Positions 9,215 to 18,652 are shown, counted from the stretch's first letter. The stretch: 64,000 bases of DNA from Bartonella henselae str. Houston-1 (GCF_000046705.1 NC_005956.1:1-64000), one strand, 5' to 3'. Numbers and translations are program-made. Notes: generated by a model from the letters alone, not told the origin.

Positions 9215-11056
9215 TTATATCATATTAAAATCAACAGGTTCATGGATGACAGCTGTTATTTTAGGAAAAAGTTTACGGCGTGTGTGAATGTTAGAAAAAC
9301 TTGAAAAAAAAGAGTTTTCAAAACCATAAATTTTAATAGGAACCACTTTTGCTTTATCAATAATCGCAGCACTCTTTTCATAAACTTTTATAAAGTCTTT
9401 TGTAACAGAGATATTTTTTTCTAGAAAAACAATAAGAGGTTTCTTTTGTATTATGGTGTTTATAAAATGGCGATTTTTGAACGATTTTGTGAGATCAATA
9501 GGAAAAACATTTATGTATTTAATAAAGGGACGCATCCACCAAAGTTTTGCAGTATGAACGTCAATGACAATAATTGGATTGCGCAAGTTTATTATTTCGC
9601 AAATAGTTAGAGCCAGAAAAGTACTGAGAAAGGATACATGGTTAAAAGCTAAAATGGAGGATTTTTCAACTTTGGAAAAATTTTCTATTCCTTTGATTTC
9701 TAAACGAAAAAATATGCGAAAAAAAATAAAAATAAAATCGTGGAGAGGATTGGTAGGCAAATATTTTAGTAGAACGATTGCAGTTATTAAAGAGCTAATA
9801 CCAAGAATAAGAACTATTTTATCAACTGAAGTACCAAGATATTGGATAAAAGTGATAATACCTGCTCCCATAACCATAATAGCAGAGTTGAGAATGTTAT
9901 TGGCAGCAATAACACGTGCGCGTTTATGAGGTTTAGCCCAGGCTTGCAGTGCAGAAAATCCAGGAACAACAAGAAAAGTACTTGAAGTTGCTGCCAAGGC
10001 GAAATCAAATATCATACGCAATAATTTTGAGTGAGAAAAGAAATCAATAAACTTTTCAGCTTTTAATTCAGGATCAAGACCATTAAAAATAATACTTAAG
10101 TCTATGCAAACAAGGCCAAAGACAAAAGTTCCTATAGCCGCTAGTAATAAGTTAATTCGTTCCGCTGAAAGCCAAGCCGCTATTGCAGATCCAAGAGCAC
10201 CGAAAATGGAAAACAATATTAAAAACATGATAGTTCCATTGGGAAGGTAATTAAAAAAAGCCATGAGTATTGGAATGATAGATAAGAGTGTGGCAGCTAT
10301 AAACCAAAACCAAGAAACTATAAGGCTTACAATCAGTAAGCGTTTTTCTTGGATACAGCATTTGAGAATAGATTTGGTGGCACGTATGATGTTACAGTCA
10401 ACAATAAGGTCCGATTGTGCAGGAATGTTTTCTGGCATAAAACAACTTGTGGCCCACGAAAGTATAGCTGAGATAATTATAACGAGTGCTGGAATAATTT
10501 GAAGTTCATTTTGAAAATCGAAACTGAGTCCAGCCCATAATGTTCCCAATAAAATAGCAATAAAGGTTGCTGTTTCTATCCATGCATTGGCACGTGGTAA
10601 GTGAGATTTTGCCATATGGTCTGGTAATGTCGCATACTTAATGGGTCCAAAAAGCGCTGAAGCAGAACTAAAAAGAAATAAACAGAACATAAGCAAAGTA
10701 ATGGAAGATAAAAAGAGAGAGCCCGCGGTTGCTAAAGCAATAAAGAGAGTAAAAAATTTAATCAAGCGAGCAATTTTTGCTTTACTAAAACAGTCAGCTA
10801 ATTGGCCTCCTGTTGCAGAAAATAAAAGATAAGGAAGTGAAAAAACACCATTTGTTAAGCTAATAAGGCTTGGTTGATATTCTAAAGCACTACATGTGAT
10901 AATGAGAAAAACTAAAGTATTTTTAACAAAGTTGTCATTAAAAGCAGAAAAAAATTGGCACCAAAACAGAGGTGCAAAAGCGCGCGAACTTAATAAAAAA
11001 GAACGATCATCTGCACTTAGAAACTTTTTCGGAGGAGCAGAATTTTTTTCATTCAT
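9215..11056 (-). CDS. LplT-like MFS transporter fused to a degenerate PlsC-type acyltransferase domain
   Basis: Residues 1 to about 420 form a 12-helix major facilitator domain resembling lysophospholipid transporter LplT (FWCQFFSAFNDNFVKN near the start). Residues about 430-613 resemble the glycerophospholipid acyltransferase domain of Aas. In relatives a third domain, an AMP-binding acyl-ACP synthetase, follows; here the protein stops at 613 residues, about half the usual length. The acyltransferase motif HX4D is changed: His473 is kept but the Asp position (478) is Ser, and the FPEGR block reads FLEKN (544-548). The transporter part looks intact, so lysophospholipid flipping may survive while acylation is probably lost. 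Confidence 0.78.
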   Translation of the reverse strand: MNEKNSAPPKKFLSADDRSFLLSSRAFAPLFWCQFFSAFNDNFVKNTLVFLIITCSALEYQPSLISLTNGVFSLPYLLFSATGGQLADCFSKAKIARLIKFFTLFIALATAGSLFLSSITLLMFCLFLFSSASALFGPIKYATLPDHMAKSHLPRANAWIETATFIAILLGTLWAGLSFDFQNELQIIPALVIIISAILSWATSCFMPENIPAQSDLIVDCNIIRATKSILKCCIQEKRLLIVSLIVSWFWFIAATLLSIIPILMAFFNYLPNGTIMFLILFSIFGALGSAIAAWLSAERINLLLAAIGTFVFGLVCIDLSIIFNGLDPELKAEKFIDFFSHSKLLRMIFDFALAATSSTFLVVPGFSALQAWAKPHKRARVIAANNILNSAIMVMGAGIITFIQYLGTSVDKIVLILGISSLITAIVLLKYLPTNPLHDFIFIFFRIFFRLEIKGIENFSKVEKSSILAFNHVSFLSTFLALTICEIINLRNPIIVIDVHTAKLWWMRPFIKYINVFPIDLTKSFKNRHFINTIIQKKPLIVFLEKNISVTKDFIKVYEKSAAIIDKAKVVPIKIYGFENSFFSSFSNIHTRRKLFPKITAVIHEPVDFNMI

Positions 11057-11590
11057 CTTTCTTCTCCTTATCGTTTAGTTATATACTCTGTAAAAGAAAC
11101 AGCATATTTCCAAGAAAAAGAGAAAAAAAGAATATGTTTTTTTTATTTCAAGTCAATAAAGGACTGTCTTTCCTGTCTGAATGAAGGAATATAAACAGAT
11201 GGAAAAAGCAAAAAAATACTGTTAGAATTGATGGCAGCTTTGTGTATACTATCCACAGTTCAATTTTAAAATGTGTGACGTCTTTTAGGGTAAATATCAG
11301 AACATAAAATAGCGGGGACATGATAATTTTTAAGTACATTTGGCGAGAGAGCGGTTGATAGTAGTGAATTACTAAAATGATGAAAGAATGACGCATCAAA
11401 ATAAGTCTTGATATTGAATCTCTATAACTTCATGGAGAAATTGAAAGGGAGAAACATAAAGATATTAGCTTTTAGAGGCAAAAGGGTTAAAAATTCTTCT
11501 AAATCGAAATTTATGAATAAAAACTGATAATATATCGCTCTCTTTTGATTCTATTATAGAAAAGAAGCGCTTTCGGAAGGAAATATATTC
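11057..11590. other. Intergenic region with nothing recognisable
   Basis: AT-rich DNA between two minus-strand genes. A hydrophobic 83-codon minus-strand reading frame (11148-11399) has no ribosome-binding site that I can see, no recognisable family and a composition expected of AT-rich noise, so I did not call it. Confidence 0.4.
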
Positions 11591-12082
11591 TTATTCAGAA
11601 AAAGTACTCTTTCTTTTAATCCAGCTAAGCAATTCTTCAATAATGATTGCAATAACACCAAGTGTGATAAAAGTATCTGCAAGATTGAAAACGGCAAAAT
11701 AAAAGACATCATTAATATAAAAGAGTATATAATCAATAACATAATAGAAACAGATTCGGTCAATAAGATTACCGATTGCACCACCAATAATAAGGGTAAA
11801 ACCGAAACGTGTTAGAGATTTATTGTATTGGGTATTTTTCCATAACCATAAAAGGAAAATAAGAATGATGAGTGTGAGGAAAATAAGTCCCCAATGAGAA
11901 AAAGAAGAAAAAAAAGAAAATGCGATACCAGAATTGCGTACATGGTAGAGAGAAAGAAAAGGTAAAAGCGGGGTCTCTGTTCCGAGGGGTATATTGTGCA
12001 TAACCCAGTATTTAACTGCTTGATCAATCCCTACTGTAAGAATTAAACCAAGAAGAAAAAAAGGAAATGATTTGCGTGTCAT
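11591..12082 (-). CDS. lspA: Lipoprotein signal peptidase (signal peptidase II)
   Basis: LspA removes signal peptides from diacylglyceryl-modified prolipoproteins in the inner membrane. The 163-residue protein has four hydrophobic segments and both catalytic aspartate motifs: GNLIDR and FNLADTFI. The N-terminal IDQAVKYW block is also typical. Its start overlaps the stop of the upstream methyltransferase gene (ATGA), so the two are probably translated from one mRNA with the 12930-13874 gene. Confidence 0.93.
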   Translation of the reverse strand: MTRKSFPFFLLGLILTVGIDQAVKYWVMHNIPLGTETPLLPFLSLYHVRNSGIAFSFFSSFSHWGLIFLTLIILIFLLWLWKNTQYNKSLTRFGFTLIIGGAIGNLIDRICFYYVIDYILFYINDVFYFAVFNLADTFITLGVIAIIIEELLSWIKRKSTFSE

Positions 12083-12927
12083 AGTGCAGCCTTACGTGGT
12101 TCCAATGTTAAATAAGAACGGCGAATTTCATAAAGCATGATAGCTGTTGCTACTGCGAGATTAAGAGAATCAGCACGTCCACTTTGTGGAATGCGTGCTA
12201 GTTTATCACAACAATTTGCAAGAATATCTGGTAAACCTTGTTTTTCATTTCCCATTAAAAGGATAACAGGACCATTTTTGAAATCAATTGTACGATAATC
12301 AATAGATCCCTTTAAATGAGTGCCAACGATCATGCCTTTAAAGTGTGTAGACCAGTTTAAAAAGGCGCTTTCATCAAAACGATAAAGTGGTACGGAGAAA
12401 ATTGATCCCATTGTTGCACGGACTGTTTCAGGTGAAAAAGGATCTGTTGTTTCGCCGATCAAAATAACACCTTTAGCTCCTACAGCATCAGCAGTACGGA
12501 TGATGGTACCAAGATTTCCTGGATCACGTACTCGATCAAGTGCGACATAAACATCTTCTGCCTGTCCTGTTATCATTTCAAGTGATTGCCACTGTTGTTT
12601 AAAAATACCAATAACTGTTTGTGGATTATCTCGTCGTGCGATAGATTCCATGACCTTTTGTGAGGCTTTAATGACAAGACCACCATTGGCTACAGTATGT
12701 GCAGCGGTGTTTTCAATAGCAGTGTTACTGATTTTGCTTTTAGAAAAAATGAGTGTTTGTATTTTCCAGCCAAGGTTGAGAGCATCAATCACTAATTTAA
12801 GCCCTTCTGCCATGAAAAGGCCTTCTCGATTACGGTTTTTTTTCTGGCTAAGTGCCTTAAGGTCTTTAATGATAGGATTGCTAAGAGAGGTAATTTCTTT
12901 AACCTTACCGGTTTTAGGCATACACAT
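12079..12927 (-). CDS. SpoU/TrmH-family rRNA 2'-O-methyltransferase
   Basis: SPOUT methyltransferases use a C-terminal trefoil knot to bind S-adenosylmethionine and methylate ribose 2'-hydroxyls of tRNA or rRNA. Visible family motifs are DRVRDPGNLGTIIRTADA (motif 1), LLMGNEKQGLP (motif 2) and PQSGRADSLNLAVATAIMLYE (motif 3, with the knot Ser-Leu-Asn). An N-terminal substrate-binding extension (about residues 10-90) resembles RlmB/TsnR-type enzymes; the exact target nucleotide is not decidable. ATGs at 12927 and 12921 and a TTG at 12933 compete as start. I chose 12927, next to the upstream gene's stop. Confidence 0.85.
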   Translation of the reverse strand: MCMPKTGKVKEITSLSNPIIKDLKALSQKKNRNREGLFMAEGLKLVIDALNLGWKIQTLIFSKSKISNTAIENTAAHTVANGGLVIKASQKVMESIARRDNPQTVIGIFKQQWQSLEMITGQAEDVYVALDRVRDPGNLGTIIRTADAVGAKGVILIGETTDPFSPETVRATMGSIFSVPLYRFDESAFLNWSTHFKGMIVGTHLKGSIDYRTIDFKNGPVILLMGNEKQGLPDILANCCDKLARIPQSGRADSLNLAVATAIMLYEIRRSYLTLEPRKAAL

Positions 12928-12929
12928 GT

Positions 12930-13874
12930 TCAAGCAATCCAGCGGCTAAAAAGAGAAGTAGAAAGAGCGCGTCCGGTGGTTTTTTCACGCAAGATCAGTT
13001 CTCCTGATTCGACTGTACCACCAAGATTTATAAATTCATCACGCATGAGAGTGTGAAGTGCATAGAAAGAAGCACGGATAGAATAGGCTGTGAGTACGAC
13101 GGCAAGAGGTTCATCGGATAAAAGCTTACGACAGTTTGTGATCATTGCGGGTAAGTGATCAAACAGTTGCCAGATTTCGCCATGAGGTCCACGTCCATAT
13201 GCAGGAGGATCAAGAAGAATCATATCATAAGTTTTTTGACGACGTAGTTCGCGTTCAACAAATTTTACGGCATCATCGCAGATCCAGCGAATAGAGCGAT
13301 CTGATAATCCTGCTTTTTCTTGATTAGCTTTTGCCCAAGCAATGGCTTTTTTAGAAGCGTCAACATGCGTTACATTTGCACCCGCACGTGCACTAATCAA
13401 AGAGGCAATACCTGTATAGCCAAAAAGATTGAGCAATTTAATAGGACGTGTAGCATTAACAATTTGTTTTTCCATAAAGCGCCAATGAGCATCTTGTTCA
13501 GGAAAAACACCCACGTGACGAAAAGAAGTAAAACGCCCTAGAAAGGACAGCCCATTCCAAGAAAGTGGCCATGTTTCATCAAGTGGTTTTTTGGGAAAAT
13601 ACCAACGACCAACTCCTTCTTCATCCCGGTTTCCTGTAAAAATGGCATCAACATTAGCCCAATGTTTTTCTGATAAAGCTGGTTTCCATAATGCTTGACC
13701 TTCTGGTCGAATAATACGGTAAGCCCCATAACGTTCCAATTTTTTCCCATTACCAGAATCGATGAGAGCATAATCTGGACTCACACCTGTTTCTAAAATA
13801 AGAGGCAACTTTTCTTGCGGATATATACCGCTAGAATTTGGTTGAAAGCACTGCGCAAGCATATTCGGTTTCAC
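12930..13874 (-). CDS. Class I SAM-dependent methyltransferase (RlmI/RlmK-like)
   Basis: The 314-residue protein has a Rossmann methyltransferase core: LNLFGYTGIASLISARAGA (SAM-binding motif I), VDASKKAIAWAKAN (motif II acidic residue) and LLDPPAYGRG, the motif IV of base methyltransferases. The layout matches proteins annotated as 23S rRNA m5C methyltransferase-like (RlmI family), but the PUA domain of true RlmI is not apparent, so the substrate is uncertain. It is the first gene of a three-gene minus-strand unit ending with lspA. A second ATG four codons in (MLAQCF) is an alternative start. Confidence 0.8.
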   Translation of the reverse strand: MKPNMLAQCFQPNSSGIYPQEKLPLILETGVSPDYALIDSGNGKKLERYGAYRIIRPEGQALWKPALSEKHWANVDAIFTGNRDEEGVGRWYFPKKPLDETWPLSWNGLSFLGRFTSFRHVGVFPEQDAHWRFMEKQIVNATRPIKLLNLFGYTGIASLISARAGANVTHVDASKKAIAWAKANQEKAGLSDRSIRWICDDAVKFVERELRRQKTYDMILLDPPAYGRGPHGEIWQLFDHLPAMITNCRKLLSDEPLAVVLTAYSIRASFYALHTLMRDEFINLGGTVESGELILREKTTGRALSTSLFSRWIA

Positions 13875-14029
13875 GATACAGCTCTTGAAAAAAATTATGT
13901 TAAAAGGCTCTTAAACTTCTATAATAATACAAAGATCTAAAGTCGATTAAACATTTATAAGAAAAGAGAGAAAACTTACTTTTGAGGATGTACTAAACAC
14001 AACACGGGAAAGATTTCAGCAAATTCCCT

Positions 14030-14338
14030 TTATACCATATCAGCGATCGATATTTTTAATTTCTCAAGCTCTGCTTTACTTTCTTTAAGAGCTTTTTTGT
14101 ATTTACGGCATGTAAACCAATGAATTATGCTACTTAGTAAAATACCAACACCGAAAAAAATAAAGAGCCATATAAAGAGAGGAGCTTGATAAGTAAAATT
14201 CTCAGAGTTTATTCGAAAAGGGTCAAGAGTCAATGTGACTATTTGACGGTTAGCAATGATGAAAGCAATTAAGAGAACTGTTATAGTTACCAAAACAATT
14301 GCTAAAATGATACGTTTGGTTGTCATAAATTTACTCAT
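14030..14338 (-). CDS. lapA: LapA/YciS-like small membrane protein (DUF1049)
   Basis: A 102-residue protein with two transmembrane segments (about residues 9-29 and 50-72) and a C-terminal charged, coiled-coil-like tail ([11 protein letters not shown]). In Enterobacteria LapA works with LapB to control LpxC turnover and lipopolysaccharide assembly; in Rhizobiales a DUF1049 gene commonly follows ihfB, as here. Its ATG overlaps the ihfB stop by four bases, implying coupling. No lapB is in the window. Confidence 0.8.
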   Translation of the reverse strand: MSKFMTTKRIILAIVLVTITVLLIAFIIANRQIVTLTLDPFRINSENFTYQAPLFIWLFIFFGVGILLSSIIHWFTCRKYKKALKESKAELEKLKISIADMV

Positions 14339-14613
14339 TGATTAAGCCGATCACGCAAATCTTTCCCTGTTTTGAAGAAAGGAATCCATTTTTCTTCAAC
14401 CATAACGGCTTCACCTGTACGTGGATTACGACCATTGCGGGCTGAGCGGCTTTTGACAGAAAAAGCTCCAAAACCGCGAAGTTCAACGCGATTGCCATTG
14501 ACGAGTGCTGTTGAAATTTCTTCAAAAATAGCGTTCACAATATTTTCCACATCTCGTTGAAAAAGATGTGGGTTATGACGGGCAATAATTTGCACAAGCT
14601 CTGATTTAACCAA
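14335..14613 (-). CDS. ihfB: Integration host factor subunit beta
   Basis: IHF-beta pairs with IHF-alpha to bend DNA at specific sites in replication, transcription and site-specific recombination. The beta-arm with the intercalating proline ([10 protein letters not shown]) and the dimer core ([10 protein letters not shown]) are clear. The open frame extends 17 codons further upstream to an ATG at 14664, but the family N-terminus is (M)VKSELVQ. A TTG at 14613 has AGAGAGG just upstream and gives a 92-residue protein of normal length, so I chose the TTG. IHF would be relevant to the tyrosine-recombinase relics elsewhere in the window. Confidence 0.92.
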   Translation of the reverse strand: MVKSELVQIIARHNPHLFQRDVENIVNAIFEEISTALVNGNRVELRGFGAFSVKSRSARNGRNPRTGEAVMVEEKWIPFFKTGKDLRDRLNQ

Positions 14614-14804
14614 AATAACCTCTCTTCCATACAAAAAAGATTTTTTTACAATATTATAATTCACACATATACATTACATATATAAATGGGTGAAAGCAAA
14701 ATAAAACCAAGAAAAAACGAATTGCAAGAAACAAAATTTGAAAATACATCTTATAAGAGTTATACAAATCGAAAAACACCGAATATTTAAGAGATTAGGA
14801 TAAT

Positions 14805-15455
14805 ATGTCCTTACAGGATCATTCTAAAATTTTTTCAACAAGTGAGGAGTTGTCTTTTGGGGATGCTTTTAAAAAAGCATCCCGTCATTCGCGTAGTATT
14901 AGCATCTTAAAATTTTTGTTACCTCTCTGTGCATTGACTACAGCGCTGGTTTTTTGTTGGTTTACATTTTTCTTTGTTCCTGTTGCTTTTGATCCTGTAA
15001 TTTCGAAGGATGAAGAGAGTGAGATGATGAAGTTGACGATGCTCAATCCAAAATTAGAAGGTTACACACGTTCTCATGAACCTTATTGGCTCAAAGCGGA
15101 GAAGGCCTTTCAAGATCATACACGTTCTGGAGTGATTGGGCTACAAAACATTACAGCTGAGGCGTTTTTAGGCAAACAAAGACGTGTTTTTCTTGATGCG
15201 CAGGGAGGAAATTACGATAATATGAATGGTTGTTTGCAATTAGATAAGCCATTTAGGATTACAACAAATGACGGAATGATTGCCCAGTTTATGGCAGCAG
15301 ATATTAATTTATCTGAGGGGCAATTAAACACAGATAAACGCGTGAATATTCGGCGTGCAGGTTTGCATCTTGCAGCAAATGCTTTGCAAATCCGAGAAAA
15401 AGGGCAAGAAATGTATTTTCATGGTGGAGTCCATTTAGTGTTTGACAAGCAATAA
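14805..15455 (+). CDS. lptC: LPS export protein LptC
   Basis: LptC is the bitopic inner-membrane component that passes lipopolysaccharide from LptB2FG to the periplasmic bridge protein LptA. The 216-residue protein has one transmembrane segment (about residues 35-58) followed by a periplasmic beta-jellyroll domain (OstA-like). Gene order lptC-lptA-lptB confirms the assignment. The ATG at 14805 follows AGGATAAT at suitable spacing. Confidence 0.88.
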   Translation: MSLQDHSKIFSTSEELSFGDAFKKASRHSRSISILKFLLPLCALTTALVFCWFTFFFVPVAFDPVISKDEESEMMKLTMLNPKLEGYTRSHEPYWLKAEKAFQDHTRSGVIGLQNITAEAFLGKQRRVFLDAQGGNYDNMNGCLQLDKPFRITTNDGMIAQFMAADINLSEGQLNTDKRVNIRRAGLHLAANALQIREKGQEMYFHGGVHLVFDKQ

Positions 15456-15536
15456 GATCATATCAATACGAATCTTTAGTTTTCTTTGATAAAAGAAAAA
15501 TATGTATCTGTGTGAGAAAAAATTGAGAGTAATAAG

Positions 15537-16145
15537 ATGAAGCCGAGGAGATCATACAAAAAATGGATGGGTATCACTCTGGCTTTGAGCTTAGGAATGT
15601 TAGGACTTGGAGCCGTTTCTGGATATGCTGAAGTGGCCCATTTTGGAATTCATTTATCAGATGACAAAGAACCGGTGGAACTTTATGCCAATTCTTTAGA
15701 AATACGTGATAAAGAAGGGATAGCGCTTTTTAATGGTGATGTTTCAGTGATTCAAGGAGAGCATCTTCTGCGGACAGCAAAATTAGTTGTTTACTACGAT
15801 AAGACGCGTAAAGAAGCTGATAAGAATCAAGGAAATACAAAAACAGCATTGTCGACTTGGTTCGGTTCGACGGGTATTAAGAAAATGGAAGCTTTAGGAA
15901 AGGTTTATATAAAAATTGCTACGCAAATTGCTACGGGTGATAAAGGCGTTTATGATGGAAAGTCAAAAATGATGAGCTTGACAGGAAAGAATGTCGTATT
16001 AACCAATGGTGATAATGTGGCAACTGGATGCAAACTAACAGCAGATATGAAAAGTGGAAAGGCTTTTTTAGAAGGTTGTAAGACGTCTGAAAAAAAGGGT
16101 CGCGTTTCTATCATTTTTAAACAAAGTCAAAAGAATAGCCATTAA
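15537..16145 (+). CDS. lptA: LPS transport periplasmic protein LptA (OstA family)
   Basis: LptA forms the periplasmic beta-jellyroll bridge carrying lipopolysaccharide to LptD. A signal peptide (KKWMGITLALSLGMLGLGA, ending near residue 31) precedes an OstA domain with the family repeats LYANSLEIRDKEG and GDKGVYDGKSKMMSLTG. The C-terminus is basic and short. Located between lptC and lptB, with six bases to lptB, so lptA and lptB are almost certainly co-transcribed. Confidence 0.9.
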   Translation: MKPRRSYKKWMGITLALSLGMLGLGAVSGYAEVAHFGIHLSDDKEPVELYANSLEIRDKEGIALFNGDVSVIQGEHLLRTAKLVVYYDKTRKEADKNQGNTKTALSTWFGSTGIKKMEALGKVYIKIATQIATGDKGVYDGKSKMMSLTGKNVVLTNGDNVATGCKLTADMKSGKAFLEGCKTSEKKGRVSIIFKQSQKNSH

Positions 16146-16151
16146 GATTTC

Positions 16152-16946
16152 ATGTTTGGAATCAAAAGAAAAAAACAAGCGGACGGACATAATTTTGCAA
16201 GTGAGGCTTTAAGGAAACGCTTAAAAGGAACCTTAATTGCCAGCCATTTGGTTAAATTTTACCGTGGAAGACAGGTTATTAATGATGTTTCTTTCGGCAT
16301 TCGTACCGGAGAGGCTGTTGGCATTTTAGGTCCCAATGGTGCAGGAAAAACGACTTGTTTTTATATGGTTACAGGTCTTATTAAATCGGATGGTGGGTCC
16401 ATTAAAATTGATGGATTTGATATCACGCATCTACCAATGTATCGACGTGCTCGTTTAGGTATTGGATATCTTCCTCAGGAAGCATCGATTTTTCGTGGTC
16501 TTTCAGTAGAAAAAAATATTAAAGCTGTTTTGGAAGTAGTAGAAAAAGACCGGCTTAAACGACGTGAAGATTTGGATGCCCTTTTGCATGAATTTAAAAT
16601 TGACCATTTACGCAAGATGCCTGCTCTTTCTTTATCAGGTGGCGAGCGTCGACGACTTGAAATTGCACGTGCTTTAGCTTCTCGCCCCAATTTTATGTTA
16701 CTTGATGAACCATTTGCAGGAATAGATCCTATTGCTATTTTTGATATTCAGCAGCTTATTCGTTATTTAACTAGGCGTGGGATTGGTGTTTTGATAACGG
16801 ATCATAATGTGCGTGAGACATTAGGGCTTGTCGATCGTGCTTATATCATTCACGCGGGACAAGTTTTGGTTCATGGTTGTCCTAATGATATTATCAACGA
16901 CGCTGATGTGCGCAGAATTTATTTAGGAAATCAATTTTCTCTCTGA
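16152..16946 (+). CDS. lptB: LPS export ABC transporter ATPase LptB
   Basis: LptB is the cytoplasmic ATPase powering lipopolysaccharide extraction by LptFG. The 264-residue protein has Walker A GPNGAGKTT, Q-loop GYLPQEASIFRGL, signature LSGGERRRLEIARAL, Walker B LLDEPFAGIDP and the H-loop ITDHN. An N-terminal extension of about 25 basic residues precedes the ABC fold, as in other Rhizobiales. In relatives rpoN (sigma-54) follows immediately; here it is absent and the next recognisable sequence is an hpf relic. Confidence 0.95.
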   Translation: MFGIKRKKQADGHNFASEALRKRLKGTLIASHLVKFYRGRQVINDVSFGIRTGEAVGILGPNGAGKTTCFYMVTGLIKSDGGSIKIDGFDITHLPMYRRARLGIGYLPQEASIFRGLSVEKNIKAVLEVVEKDRLKRREDLDALLHEFKIDHLRKMPALSLSGGERRRLEIARALASRPNFMLLDEPFAGIDPIAIFDIQQLIRYLTRRGIGVLITDHNVRETLGLVDRAYIIHAGQVLVHGCPNDIINDADVRRIYLGNQFSL

Positions 16947-17163
16947 TTTTACAGCTTTTACTTTTCATCAAAAACGTCTTTATCACCTGTAGCAATTTGC
17001 GTGACGATTTCTCTACATTTTTACTTACGCTCAAAAAGCTCAATCCATTTAAGATGAAATCATAGTGTACACAACCACTATACCCATGTATTCAAACAAT
17101 CAAATCTTTTTCACAGGGTTGAATGAGAGTTTATTTTTTCTATACATTTTTCTCGTATAACTA

Positions 17164-17355
17164 ATGACAATTATTGACCAGATTGCAGAAACTTTAGAAA
17201 TGTTATTAAGAACTTCAAATAAGAAGGTCTGGTTTTGGAAGCAAGAGGAGGATGAATGTCTTTTAGTTGGGTTACGCAATAAAATCTTCTATGGTGATTG
17301 TGTTGAACAGGTTGTTGCTGAAAAACTCCTTAATTTATGCCAAATTTTTTTATAA
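17164..17355 (+). CDS. Hypothetical 63-residue ORF in the place of rpoN
   Basis: The ORF encodes an acidic, amphipathic short protein beginning MTIIDQIAETLEMLL, with no domain I recognise, no signal peptide and no clear Shine-Dalgarno site (TCGTATAACTA precedes the ATG). It lies where rpoN sits in related genomes but does not resemble any part of sigma-54. It may be spurious. Confidence 0.2.
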   Translation: MTIIDQIAETLEMLLRTSNKKVWFWKQEEDECLLVGLRNKIFYGDCVEQVVAEKLLNLCQIFL

Positions 17356-17486
17356 TTGTAATCTTAAACTAAATTTTTGTTGGGTAAATGAAAAAAGCTC
17401 ATCAAGATGAGGTGGTCTCGTTGTTTTATCGGTTTTGTTTGCTTTTAATGGCACCATAGAAAAGATATCGCTAGATTAACCTCATA

Positions 17487-18042
17487 ATGAATGATAAAGA
17501 AGGCAACACGCGTGTTGTTGGAAGGTATATAAGTATTCATAATACTTTTCTCCTCTCCGTCGAATCAAACAACGCATTAATGATGCTGTTTTAGATATTT
17601 TGATGGTAGCACCATGGGTTTTACATATTACGGTTGTCAAATAGGGTTTGTGGTGTTTTGTTGGTTTGCCTTGCGTATTTAAAAGTTCGTGCACGACTGT
17701 ATATATCAGATCAGATATACGTGCCTTTTTAATATCCGCTAAATGTATGAAAATCTGTTTAGATCGTTATCGTCCTTAACATCTGAGCGTATACAGTCAT
17801 CATCAAAGTAAAATGCTATTTTATCTCAGTATGTTTATCACCTTATGGGAGCCCTTAAAAGGAAAAGGAAAATCCGATGAAGATTTTATATCAACTCTTA
17901 TGTCTAGAAAATCAAATTTGTGAACGGAGACCTTTGTTCCGTAAGGTAGGGAAATTATTTTATGGGCAACCTCATTTCCTTGTTTTCTGATGCTGTTAAT
18001 GAGGAGCTGAAGACTATTTATCATTATGCTGATAGTGAATGA
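17487..18042 (+). pseudogene. hpf: hpf (ribosome hibernation promoting factor) pseudogene
   Basis: Reading in shifting frames recovers an almost complete long-form HPF. The pieces in order are TRVVGRYISIHNTF (N-terminal VSG-[KR]H-x-x-I block), RIKQRINDAV, RYFDGSTMGF and HITVVK (the KYFDGG...VTV strand), DIRAFLISAKCMKICLDRYR (the F-x-A-x-x-x-[IM]-E-K-x-L-x-R-Y-[KR] helix), and the C-terminal dimerisation remnant SLFSDAVNEELKTIYHYADSE (LLFRN-x-x-x-GE-x-N-x-[IV]-Y-x-RADG-like). At least four frameshifts and several stops separate them, so no functional product is possible. The position directly before ptsN matches the rhizobial order lptB-rpoN-hpf-ptsN. Any hibernation factor must be encoded elsewhere. 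Confidence 0.72.
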
Positions 18043-18187
18043 TGAGATGAATTAAACCATTACCCGTTATAAATTGAAAAATAAATTCATATCTGATGGT
18101 GCAAAAAAGTGACAGAAAACTTTAAATATCCATACCATTAACGGGTTTTTGGGTGAGCATTTGAGCGTGCAAAAGGAAAATTAAAAT

Positions 18188-18652
18188 ATGAATTTGAGTG
18201 AGTTAATTGCACCTGAAGCTATTATCCCGGCTCTTAAGGCGAATTCGAAGAAACAAGTTCTACAAATTTTAGCCGAAAAAGCTGCTGGATTGACAGGTCT
18301 TAATGAGCGTGTGGTTTTTGATATTGTTTTGCAACGTGAAAAACTAGGTTCAACGGGTTTGGGTGGTGGTATTGCGATTCCTCATGGAAAACTGCCTAAT
18401 ATTAATCGAATCATTGGTATTTTTGCACGTCTTGAAAGTCCGGTTGATTTTGAAGCTCTTGATGATGAGCCTATTGATCTTGTTTTTCTCCTTTTGGCGC
18501 CTGAAAATGCTGGTGCCGATCATTTAAAAGCATTGTCACAGATTGCGCGCGTTTTGCGTTGTTCTGATGTTGTTCAAAAATTGCGCAATACTCATGATGC
18601 CAATGCGCTTTATGCTTTATTGATTCAGAATTCCACATCCAACGCAGCTTGA
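18188..18652 (+). CDS. ptsN: Nitrogen-regulatory PTS EIIA protein (EIIA-Ntr)
   Basis: EIIA-Ntr is the terminal phospho-acceptor of the regulatory PTS-Ntr chain and acts by binding partners such as kinases and K+ transporters. The active-site histidine is His66 in GGIAIPHGK, and the whole PTS_EIIA_2 fold (154 residues) is intact. With rpoN absent and hpf decayed, the classic nitrogen sigma-54 context is lost, so retention of ptsN points to a sigma-54-independent role. AGGAAAATTAAAAT precedes the ATG. Confidence 0.92.
   Translation: MNLSELIAPEAIIPALKANSKKQVLQILAEKAAGLTGLNERVVFDIVLQREKLGSTGLGGGIAIPHGKLPNINRIIGIFARLESPVDFEALDDEPIDLVFLLLAPENAGADHLKALSQIARVLRCSDVVQKLRNTHDANALYALLIQNSTSNAA

Noticed and set aside
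11148..11399. 83-codon hydrophobic minus-strand ORF
   Set aside because: No Shine-Dalgarno site, no recognisable family, and hydrophobic composition is expected from AT-rich non-coding DNA.
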